A stretch of DNA of 8,642 bases. Source: Clostridia bacterium. Lineage in GTDB: Bacteria; Bacillota; Clostridia; Christensenellales; DTU072. Every line of letters starts with the position of its first letter. Within the stretch, counting starts at the first letter, position 1. The translations under genes and the position numbers were made by a program. Positions 1 through 6,096 of this stretch are shown one piece after another. The notes under the pieces are model-generated. The model had not been told where the DNA came from and searched no databases. It saw nothing but the letters and a program-made list of their open reading frames with translations. The stretch spans positions 1 to 8,642 of the forward strand of contig JAQVTZ010000080.1 in NCBI GenBank assembly GCA_028699795.1, in the 5' to 3' direction.

Positions 1-2
1 AA

Positions 3-1463
3 GATTATCTGTACGAAATCCAAAAACAACGCGCGCTCAAACCTATCAGGTTGATGTTCGAATTATTCGACACTTATCTCCTTAAGCTATTCCCTTGTTT
101 GCTTTTAAGTCCCGAAGTTGTCAGCACAATTCTTCCGCTCAAGCGTGATCTGTTCGATTTGGTTGTCTTTGACGAAGCAAGTCAAGTGTTTATAGAGTCC
201 GCTATCCCCTCTATTTACCGTGCCAACAAGGTGGTTGTCGCAGGCGACAACAAGCAATTACGGCCTACCGCTGGTTTTGTAAAGCGATATTTTGGCGACG
301 ACAGCCTTACAAACGGTCTCGATCTTTCGACACAAGCCGCGTTAGAAGTCGAAAGCCTTTTGGACCTTGCCGCCGCCCGATATTATCCCGTTTATTTGTC
401 GTACCATTATAGAAGTAATTATGTAGAGTTAATTGACTTCAGCAATGCCGCGTTCTACGAAAACAAACTACAAATCGCTCCCAATATCGCAAAGAACTTC
501 GAACGCGCGCCCATAGAGCGTATTAAAGTGAAAGGCTTATGGCAAAACAGACATAACCGTGAGGAAGCCCATTCCGTTGTCAAACTTTTACGCACGCTTT
601 TCCGCGAAAGAAAGGCGGGCGAAAGCATGGGTATCGTCACCTTTAATGTAGAGCAAAAAGAATATATCGAAGATTTATTGGATGAAGAGGCTTCCCGCAA
701 CAAAACCTTCGCAAGACAATTGGATAACGAAAGAAACCGTATTGTCAATGGTGAAAACATCAGTCTTTTTGTCAAAAATCTAGAAAATGTACAGGGCGAA
801 GAGCGTGATATCATCATATTCAGTATCGGATATGCCAAAAATGATTATGACAAAGTGGTCGCGCAGTTCGGTTCCCTTTCTATGGAAGGCGGCGAAAACC
901 GCCTGAATGTGGCGATTACCCGAGCCAAAAAGAAAGTGTATATCATCACGAGCATCGAACCCGAAGAGCTGGACCGTACCGAAACCACCAAAAACAACGG
1001 CCCCAAACTGTTGCGCAAATATTTGCAATACGCGCGCGCCGTTTCCGAAAATAATCACGAAGAAATCAGACGCATTCTCGCCTCCCTCACACCGCAAAAA
1101 AATAATATTGATCCTGTAGGCGCGTACGAACAGCAAATAAAAGAAGCGTTAGAACGGCTTGGATACGAAGTGGATATCAATCTCGGCAATACGGATTACA
1201 AGTTGTCCCTCGGCGTGTATGACAAAGAGTTGGAGCGTTATGTTCTCGGTATCGAGTGCGATTATCAAGCTTTTCACAGCAGCGACAGCGTACTAGAACG
1301 CGATGTGTACCGCTTCAAGTTCTTCGAAATACGCGGTTGGAAAATTGTGCGCGTTTGGTCGCGCGACTGGTGGATGTCCCCTGCCAAAGTGCTACGCGAT
1401 TTAGTCGCGGCGATAGAAAAACAAAAAATAGACATACAAAATAAAATCAGAAAAGACAGTTAA
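3..1463 (+). CDS. Superfamily-1 helicase with C-terminal Vsr/MTES_1575-like nuclease domain (5' partial)
   Basis: The reading frame is open to the left edge, so the ATG at 51 is internal; residues before it (ending ALKPIRL) fit the family's text ahead of FPCLLLSP. 486 codons are visible. SF1 (Upf1-like) motifs appear in order: Walker B DEAS at 171-182, motif III GDNKQLRPT at 243-269, YHYRSN at 402-419, QGEERD (motif V) at 792-809 and NVAITRAKK (motif VI, arginine finger) at 906-932. Walker A and any N-terminal DUF4011-type region would lie off the window. From about 1113 a PD-(D/E)XK-like domain follows, with IECD at 1251-1262, a histidine at 1275, RDVYR at 1299-1313 and a final RGW..RVWS.DWW block. 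Family knowledge: such large helicase-nuclease proteins act on nucleic acids and DUF4011-helicase-Vsr proteins have been proposed as phage defence genes. Oddity: the domain's usual first catalytic Asp (normally in an R-I-D-L motif) is Ser here (1206-1208). Family assignment is firm; cellular role is inferred. Confidence 0.9.
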   Translation, partial: DYLYEIQKQRALKPIRLMFELFDTYLLKLFPCLLLSPEVVSTILPLKRDLFDLVVFDEASQVFIESAIPSIYRANKVVVAGDNKQLRPTAGFVKRYFGDDSLTNGLDLSTQAALEVESLLDLAAARYYPVYLSYHYRSNYVELIDFSNAAFYENKLQIAPNIAKNFERAPIERIKVKGLWQNRHNREEAHSVVKLLRTLFRERKAGESMGIVTFNVEQKEYIEDLLDEEASRNKTFARQLDNERNRIVNGENISLFVKNLENVQGEERDIIIFSIGYAKNDYDKVVAQFGSLSMEGGENRLNVAITRAKKKVYIITSIEPEELDRTETTKNNGPKLLRKYLQYARAVSENNHEEIRRILASLTPQKNNIDPVGAYEQQIKEALERLGYEVDINLGNTDYKLSLGVYDKELERYVLGIECDYQAFHSSDSVLERDVYRFKFFEIRGWKIVRVWSRDWWMSPAKVLRDLVAAIEKQKIDIQNKIRKDS

Positions 1464-1466
1464 TAA

Positions 1467-1472
1467 AAGGAG
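1467..1472 (+). promoter_or_regulatory. Shine-Dalgarno site of the DegV-family gene
   Basis: AAGGAG lies 7 bases upstream of the ATG at 1480 and just after the helicase stop codon (1461-1463). It is a near-perfect ribosome binding site and fixes the start of the downstream gene. No convincing -35/-10 pair was seen in the A-rich end of the helicase gene, so co-transcription with the helicase is possible. Confidence 0.85.
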
Positions 1473-1479
1473 ATTTATC

Positions 1480-2367
1480 ATGACAGCATTTTTTTGCGAC
1501 ACCAATTGCGAAATTCGTTACGATATGGCCGAAAAACTCGGCATCAAAAATATCATCCAAATGCCTTATACAATAGACGGCAAAGAGTATTTTTACGACT
1601 TAGGAAAAACGTATAACGCGAAGGAGTTTTTTGCCCTACTACGCGCAGGCAAGCCCGCGATTACTTCGGCGCTCAATCCCGAAGACTATAAATTTTATTT
1701 CGAACCGTTTTTCAAAAATGGAGAGGATATCTTTTATGTCAGCTTCTCGTCCGAAATGAGCGGCACTTTTAAGTATATGGATATGGCAGTGAAAGAATTG
1801 CAAACGCAATATCCCGGTGTGAAGTTTACCCGTTACGATACCAAAGGGATTAGCATGAGCGCGGGGATATCCGTGATTGCCGCAGCCAAAATGTTTCACG
1901 CGGGCAAGTCCGTAGAAGAGATTGGCGCATACTTAGATACTTTGGTACCCATTGTAAACGCTTCTGTTGTCGTTGACGACTTGCAGCATCTTAAGAGGGG
2001 CGGCAGATTGTCCGCCGCGCAAGCGTTTTTCGGCGGCATTTTAAAAATTAAGCCGATTATCAAGCTAACCAAAAAAGGCACATTGGCAGCGCTGGACAAG
2101 GTGCCCGGCCGCAACAAAGCATTGGCAACCGTAACCGACCATATCATTAACGATGTGACCATGCTTGACCAATATCCCATTGTGATTTTGCAAGCGGATT
2201 GCGAAGAAGATGCAAACAGAGTTAAAGCGAAGATTAACGCCGCTCTTCCCGAAGCCGATGTCTGGATTTACGCGGTAGGCCCTGTAATCGGCACCCACTG
2301 CGGCCCCGGCACCGTGGGGATTTGCTATGTCGGCAAGGAGCGCCCCGATGCCGTATCGGCTTCGTAA
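1480..2367 (+). CDS. DegV family fatty-acid-binding protein
   Basis: This 295-residue protein has the usual DegV length and its signatures. The N-terminal DTNCEI matches the family's D-[ST]-x-x-[DE] opening. T62-S63 sit in the ligand-pocket segment, SSEMSGT lies at 90-96, YDT..IS.SAG at 119-129, LKRGGRLS at 171-178, and the C-terminal GPVIGTHCGPGTVG at 267-280 contains the conserved His273. Family knowledge: DegV proteins are cytosolic and bind a fatty acid between two domains; FakB members present it to the kinase FakA for phosphorylation and entry into phospholipid synthesis. No fakA is in the window, so the FakB role is inferred. Start at 1480 is fixed by AAGGAG at 1467-1472. The last 20 bases overlap the apbE gene, suggesting translational coupling. 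Many genomes carry several degV paralogues, so no specific symbol is given. Confidence 0.93.
   Translation: MTAFFCDTNCEIRYDMAEKLGIKNIIQMPYTIDGKEYFYDLGKTYNAKEFFALLRAGKPAITSALNPEDYKFYFEPFFKNGEDIFYVSFSSEMSGTFKYMDMAVKELQTQYPGVKFTRYDTKGISMSAGISVIAAAKMFHAGKSVEEIGAYLDTLVPIVNASVVVDDLQHLKRGGRLSAAQAFFGGILKIKPIIKLTKKGTLAALDKVPGRNKALATVTDHIINDVTMLDQYPIVILQADCEEDANRVKAKINAALPEADVWIYAVGPVIGTHCGPGTVGICYVGKERPDAVSAS
2335..2340 (+). promoter_or_regulatory. Shine-Dalgarno site choosing the apbE start at 2348
   Basis: AAGGAG inside the 3' end of the degV-family gene stands 7 bases before the ATG at 2348. It favours that start over the in-frame ATG at 2327, which has only a weaker GGGGA upstream and would add seven residues ahead of the lipoprotein signal peptide. 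Confidence 0.75.
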
Positions 2368-3346
2368 ATATAAATCCACCATTGCCCTGCTTGCAATCGC
2401 CGCATTTTTTGTTTGTCTTCTTTCGGGCTGTACCGCGCAAAAAGAGAATGTCTTTTTCAACACGGATTTCAGTTTAGAAATAGAAGGAAGCGGCGCGCTT
2501 TCGCGTTCCAAAAAGATAGAGAGCATGCTGGAAGAGTTAGAAAATACGCTTTCGGCAAGCATCGCCGCAAGCGAGATAAGCCGTATCAACGATGCGGAAG
2601 TGGGCGTGCCCGTAAGCGTCGGCAAAGACTTTGTTTATCTTTATACCGCAAGTATGATACTGCACGAGTCTTTCCCCTCTTACAATCCGTTTATCTTCCC
2701 CATGGTAGAGCTATGGAACTTCGACCCCGAGGGCTTTACGCTTTCCCCTAGTGGTATCCCCTCTTCGCAAGAAATTCAAGATTTGTTAGGTTTGTGTAAC
2801 AAGGATAGTTTTTCTTTTAATGAACAAGCAAGTACGATTACTAAACTGCGTACGGGCGCAAAATTGGACTTTGGCGCTATCGCAAAGGGGTATGCGGCAG
2901 ACAAAGCGGCGGAGATTGCGGACAACACAAAATATGTCGTCAATATCGGCGGCACAATACGCACAAACAAAAAAATAGAAGTTGCGATTGTTTCGCCGCG
3001 AAACAACGGTTATGCGGCAAGTTTTGTACTGGACAACGGCGCGGTTGCGACAAGCGGCGATTATGAGCGTTTTTATCTTTATCAAGATACGCGTTATCAT
3101 CATATCATCGGCGCAGACGGGTATCCCGCGGGAATAGGCGAAACAGAGACTGTTGTCAGCGCGACCGTAGTCGGCCCCGAAGCCGCCATGTGCGACGCGC
3201 TGTCTACCCTTGTCTTTATTGAGGGCGAAACCACAAAAGATTTTATCGAAGCATTGGGGTATTCGGCGCTGATTCTTACGGAAACCACTTACAAAACCAT
3301 AGGAGATGTGAGGTTTGAACTCCTCGAACCAAGAGAAGCGGCCTAA
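2348..3346 (+). CDS. apbE: ApbE-type FAD:protein FMN transferase, lipoprotein
   Basis: The 332-residue product starts with a basic stretch, a hydrophobic segment and the lipobox LSGC (Cys28), so it should be a lipid-anchored protein on the outer face of the membrane. ApbE signatures follow: SEISRIN at 75-81, NPFIFPMVELWNF at 113-125, LDFGAIAKGYAAD at 173-185, VNIGG at 198-202, VATSGDYERFY at 233-243, HHIIG..GYP at 251-260 and CDALST at 282-287, whose Asp283 is the expected Mg2+ ligand. Family knowledge: ApbE uses FAD to attach FMN covalently to Ser/Thr of extracytosolic electron-transfer proteins such as FMN-binding domains and RnfG/NqrC. No acceptor protein is seen in the window. The canonical D-P-x-T-G-x-P motif is changed to G-A-D-G-Y-P, one residue shorter. 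The gene overlaps its upstream neighbour by 20 bases and its downstream neighbour by 32, so the group probably forms one transcript. Confidence 0.93.
   Translation: MPYRLRKYKSTIALLAIAAFFVCLLSGCTAQKENVFFNTDFSLEIEGSGALSRSKKIESMLEELENTLSASIAASEISRINDAEVGVPVSVGKDFVYLYTASMILHESFPSYNPFIFPMVELWNFDPEGFTLSPSGIPSSQEIQDLLGLCNKDSFSFNEQASTITKLRTGAKLDFGAIAKGYAADKAAEIADNTKYVVNIGGTIRTNKKIEVAIVSPRNNGYAASFVLDNGAVATSGDYERFYLYQDTRYHHIIGADGYPAGIGETETVVSATVVGPEAAMCDALSTLVFIEGETTKDFIEALGYSALILTETTYKTIGDVRFELLEPREAA
3301..3305 (+). promoter_or_regulatory. Shine-Dalgarno site for a TTG-initiated gene
   Basis: AGGAG inside the apbE coding end lies 9 bases before the TTG at 3315. An in-frame TGA at 3309-3311 excludes any earlier start, and no in-frame ATG occurs before the membrane segment, so TTG initiation is the best reading. 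Confidence 0.6.
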
Positions 3347-3740
3347 GCTGTTTTCGTATTACAGACAATCCAAGCCCTTTCTGCGGGCAGATATCCTTTT
3401 GCTTGCCGTACTCCTTACGGCTGCCGTGCTTGCGGCCGTCTTTTCTTATACGGGCAAACCTTTGGGCGAACGCGCCGAAATCTATATCGGCGGTGAGCTT
3501 GTCGGCACTTATGACTTAAATCAAAACAAAGAAATCGTTTACGAAATCGGCATTACCGTTCATATTCATGACGGAGAAATCGCGGTGACCGAAAGCGATT
3601 GTCCCGACCAACTTTGCGTGCATATGGGAGCAATTTCAAAAACGGGCGATAGGATTATTTGCGCGCCCAACAAATTCGTGGTCGTCATTCGCGGAGAAAA
3701 TAACGACTATGGCGCAATTACGGGGAGAAGACAATCATGA
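3315..3740 (+). CDS. NusG domain II-containing membrane-anchored protein (EetA-like)
   Basis: The 141-residue protein has a basic N-terminus, one transmembrane helix at about residues 26-44 and an extracytosolic domain of about 95 residues. That domain shows the NusG_II-family pattern: short beta-strand segments, then SDCPDQLCVHMGAISKTG (94-111) and IICAPNKFVVVI (114-125), with three cysteines at 96, 101 and 116. This is not the transcription factor NusG; only the fold name is shared. Family knowledge: such proteins sit beside ApbE, Gx-family and polyprenyl synthase genes, and EetA of the Listeria extracellular electron-transfer locus is, as I recall, of this kind; its biochemical role is unclear. 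Translation begins at TTG 3315 within apbE (32-base overlap), and the stop overlaps the next start (ATGA), indicating coupling in both directions. The family call is firm; the electron-transfer role is inferred from the neighbours. Confidence 0.85.
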   Translation: MNSSNQEKRPKLFSYYRQSKPFLRADILLLAVLLTAAVLAAVFSYTGKPLGERAEIYIGGELVGTYDLNQNKEIVYEIGITVHIHDGEIAVTESDCPDQLCVHMGAISKTGDRIICAPNKFVVVIRGENNDYGAITGRRQS

Positions 3741-4249
3741 ATAAGTTTAACGCCAAAATGATTGCCTATACCGCGATTACGCTGTCTGCCGCGCTGATTA
3801 TCGGCGTCATCGAAAGCCTGTTGCCTCCCGTTATCCCCGCGTTGCCCTTTTTAAGGCTGGGGCTATCCAATATTGTGCTGATTTTCGCATTAGTTGCATT
3901 GGGCGCCGCTCCCGCCTTTACCATTGCTTTTTTAAAATCCGTGTTGGTGCCGCTGTTGGTCGGCAATCCCATAATGATTGCCTATTCGTTACCTGCCGCC
4001 CTGCTGTCGCTGGGCGCAACCGCTTTGCTTGTCTATACCCGAAAATTCGGTTTGCCAACCGTCAGTACGGTTGCTTCTCTTGTGCATAACATGGTTCAGC
4101 TTTGCGTTGCGTCTCTCATGACAGGTACCGCCCTCGTATTCGGCTATGCCCCTTACCTCATCTTTACGGGCACACTCACAGGTCTTGCGGTAGGGTTTGC
4201 CGCATATCTTATCCTCAGGTTTTTTCCCAAAAAATTATTAGAAAATTGA
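3737..4249 (+). CDS. Gx transporter family / heptaprenyl diphosphate synthase component I-like membrane protein (EetB-like)
   Basis: The product has 170 residues and is almost wholly hydrophobic, with about five or six membrane helices (roughly 8-27, 43-58, 60-76, 79-99, 108-130 and 131-162). Family marks are IPALPFLRLGLSNI (33-46), the small-residue-rich SLPAALLSLGA segment and VHNMVQLCVAS (116-126), matching the family's conserved H-N-x-x-Q motif. Family knowledge: these proteins are annotated as heptaprenyl diphosphate synthase component I or Gx transporters and resemble substrate-binding subunits of small-molecule transporters; EetB in flavin-based extracellular electron-transfer loci is of this type. 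No partner polyprenyl synthase or ECF component is present here. The start ATG overlaps the previous stop by four bases, with GGGGAGAAG at 3722-3730 as ribosome binding site. It is the last gene of the plus-strand block, two bases from the convergent dinB. Confidence 0.87.
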   Translation: MNKFNAKMIAYTAITLSAALIIGVIESLLPPVIPALPFLRLGLSNIVLIFALVALGAAPAFTIAFLKSVLVPLLVGNPIMIAYSLPAALLSLGATALLVYTRKFGLPTVSTVASLVHNMVQLCVASLMTGTALVFGYAPYLIFTGTLTGLAVGFAAYLILRFFPKKLLEN

Positions 4250-4251
4250 TT

Positions 4252-5514
4252 CTACTCTGTCAGGTTTTTCATATTTTTGTTAAACGGCAAAAATTCGTCT
4301 TCGGCTTCGCGATCGTCACAGGTAAAGATTGTGCCCAGATTGACACCGCGCCGAAGGACGCCGTAACCGTACTTTTTACGCAAGTTGTCTACGCTTTCGT
4401 CCAATCGTTTGTCTTTTGCGGGGTCTTCGTCGTCAAAAAGACTAACTTGTACAAAATTGCCGCTTCTCTTCAAGTGAAAGGTGCTTACGGTGATGGTGCG
4501 GAGAGGCGCGTCATCCGATAAGTCATAGTTTTCTTTTAGCAGTTTGAGCGCGGAAGTCGCTATCGCATACGCTGAAGATGTCGGGGGCATGGCGGATTGT
4601 CTTGATATCGTATTAAAGTGTACGCTTCGCAAGTGGACGGCTACCCCTTCGGCAATCATCTCATATTGTCGTAAACGGAACCCTATCATTTCGCAAAGCG
4701 CGAAAATAACGCTGGTGGCATCCTCAAGATTGGTAATATCTTGCGGGGTCGTCGTGCCGTTTCCGATGCTTTTGGGAATATGCCTGTCGGTATACTGTTT
4801 TACGGGCTCGTTGTCTGTACCGTTTGCATAGGCGTGCAACTTTTGCCCTATTTTGCCGAATTTGCCTTCTAAAAGTGCTAAATTTGCGCAAGCAAGATCC
4901 CCTATTGTGTTGATATTGAGGCGCGCAAGCTTTTCGCGCATGTTGCGGCCGACATAAATCATATTATCGACAGGCAAAGGCCAAGCAACTCTCTTAAAGT
5001 TTGTGGGACTGATTACGGTAACGGCGTCAGGCTTTTTGAGGTCGCTGCCAAGTTTTGCAAACACTTTGGTAAACGAAACACCTGCAGAGATTGTAAGTCC
5101 TGTTTCCGCTTTGACAGTTTCTTTAATTTGGTAAGCGATTTCTTCTCCGCTCCCGAAGAGATTTGTACATCCCGTAACATCCAACCAACATTCATCCAAC
5201 CCGAAACTTTCGACCTCGGAGGAAAAACGGATATAAATATTATACACAAGCGTGCTATATTCGGTATACTTTGAAAAAGTGGGCGGCACTACGATAAGTT
5301 CGGGACACTTTTGCATGGCTTGCCAAACCGCGTCACCTGTTTTGACCCCCGCTTTTTTGGCGGGCATACTTTTGGCAAGCACAATGCCGTGACGCTTTTC
5401 GGGGTTGCCGCAAACGGCAATCGCTTTCTCTTTTAATGCGGGATTGAGAAGCGCCTCTACCGAGGCATAAAAGTTGTTGATATCACAATGCAGTATGGTT
5501 CTGTGCTCAGGCAT
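4252..5514 (-). CDS. dinB: Y-family DNA polymerase (DNA polymerase IV type)
   Basis: This 420-residue protein has the full Y-family layout. The palm begins with DINNFYASVE (11-20), where Asp11 binds metal and Tyr16 occupies the steric-gate position; ESFGLDECWLDVTG (102-115) supplies the catalytic Asp107-Glu108. SAGVSFTKVFAKLGSDLKKP (143-162) is the usual palm/thumb segment, and a helix-hairpin-helix thumb covers about 180-235. The little-finger domain runs about 248-350. QVSLF at 356-360 matches the beta-clamp-binding motif, followed by a conserved tail with LRKKYG (378-383). Function: low-fidelity synthesis past damaged template bases in the cytoplasm. GAAGGAA (plus 5522-5528) precedes the ATG by 7 bases, and the gene overlaps coaE by 8 bases, so it should be translated from the polA-coaE transcript. 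DECW in place of the common SIDE(A/S) suggests a Gram-positive subfamily rather than classical E. coli DinB. No LexA-like operator was seen next to it. Confidence 0.93.
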   Translation of the reverse strand: MPEHRTILHCDINNFYASVEALLNPALKEKAIAVCGNPEKRHGIVLAKSMPAKKAGVKTGDAVWQAMQKCPELIVVPPTFSKYTEYSTLVYNIYIRFSSEVESFGLDECWLDVTGCTNLFGSGEEIAYQIKETVKAETGLTISAGVSFTKVFAKLGSDLKKPDAVTVISPTNFKRVAWPLPVDNMIYVGRNMREKLARLNINTIGDLACANLALLEGKFGKIGQKLHAYANGTDNEPVKQYTDRHIPKSIGNGTTTPQDITNLEDATSVIFALCEMIGFRLRQYEMIAEGVAVHLRSVHFNTISRQSAMPPTSSAYAIATSALKLLKENYDLSDDAPLRTITVSTFHLKRSGNFVQVSLFDDEDPAKDKRLDESVDNLRKKYGYGVLRRGVNLGTIFTCDDREAEDEFLPFNKNMKNLTE

Positions 5515-6082
5515 CGGAAAGTTCCTTCACCGCTTTATCCACACGCGTTAATAATGACTCTAAGTCTCCATTGTTATCAATAACAAAATCCGCTCGTTCT
5601 TCGGCTTTTGTCTCGGCTTGTTGGGCGTCTATCATTTTTGCGGCAAGCTCTTTGGTGATCCCCTCCCTTTTCATGATTCTTGCGATACGCTTTTCTCTGT
5701 CTGTTACGACCGCCCAAATACGGTTGAAGCCTTTCAGGCTCATGCCGCTTTCAAAGAGCAACGGGATTTCTGCAAACACAACCCCGCTTAAGGCTTCCGC
5801 TTTTTGTATAAGTCGCGCCGCAATTTCGGGATGCGCTATCGCATTAAGTTTTTTGCGCTCGTTCTCGTTAGAAAACACAAGGTTTTTCAGTTTTTCTTTC
5901 TTTAATTCACCCTTTTCAAAACAGGCGGGAAACGCCGCGCGGAGCTTATCGAGATACCAATTCTCGCAAAGTAATTCTTTATTGATTTGGTCGGCATCGA
6001 TTACGCGATACCCCAAAGCCCTAAGCCTCGCGCTTACCTGCGATTTTCCGCTTCCGATTCCTCCGCATATAGCGATTAACAT
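5507..6082 (-). CDS. coaE: Dephospho-CoA kinase
   Basis: The enzyme phosphorylates the 3'-OH of the ribose of dephospho-CoA with ATP, the last step of coenzyme A synthesis, in the cytoplasm. The 191 residues are close to the family norm. The P-loop GGIGSGKS is at 7-14, DADQINKEL (29-37) contains the conserved acidic pair, LNAIAHPEI (79-87) carries the family His-Pro, EIPLLFE (105-111) matches the CoA-substrate region, and DAQQAETKAEERADFVIDNNG (152-172) is the lid/C-terminal signature. The ATG at 6080-6082 is preceded by AAAAGGAG (plus 6089-6096), whose A-rich end overlaps the polA stop codon. It sits 13 bases downstream of polA and overlaps dinB, so it is the middle gene of a three-gene operon. 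Several Firmicutes have mutM between polA and coaE; it is absent here. Confidence 0.96.
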   Translation of the reverse strand: MLIAICGGIGSGKSQVSARLRALGYRVIDADQINKELLCENWYLDKLRAAFPACFEKGELKKEKLKNLVFSNENERKKLNAIAHPEIAARLIQKAEALSGVVFAEIPLLFESGMSLKGFNRIWAVVTDREKRIARIMKREGITKELAAKMIDAQQAETKAEERADFVIDNNGDLESLLTRVDKAVKELSDA

Positions 6083-6088
6083 AGCGCA

Positions 6089-6096
6089 CTCCTTTT
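6089..6096 (-). promoter_or_regulatory. Shine-Dalgarno site of coaE
   Basis: On the minus strand this reads AAAAGGAG, 6 bases ahead of the coaE ATG. Its first base is the last base of the polA TAA stop (plus 6096-6098), so termination on polA takes place at the coaE ribosome binding site. Confidence 0.8.

Noticed and set aside
51..53. ATG at 51 as the helicase start
   Set aside because: The same frame is open to base 3 and the upstream residues fit the family's conserved text, so the gene continues off the left edge.
1429..1447. TAGACA / TAAAAT as a promoter ahead of the DegV-family gene
   Set aside because: The spacing is only seven bases, far from 17, and the A-rich text gives many chance -10-like hexamers.
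2327..2347. Longer apbE start at 2327
   Set aside because: It has a weaker ribosome binding site and adds residues before an otherwise normal lipoprotein signal; AAGGAG at 2335-2340 supports 2348.
2065..2625. Open frame of 186 codons on the minus strand across the degV-apbE junction
   Set aside because: It is antisense to two well-supported genes and matches no family I recognise.
4220..4234. T6-CCC-A6 inverted repeat as a bidirectional terminator
   Set aside because: The stem has only A-T pairs with a three-base loop and lies inside coding sequence; it is too weak for an intrinsic terminator.
4102..4521. Plus-strand open frame of 139 codons spanning the convergent junction
   Set aside because: It overlaps the Gx-family gene in another frame and lies antisense to dinB; its translation shows no domain.
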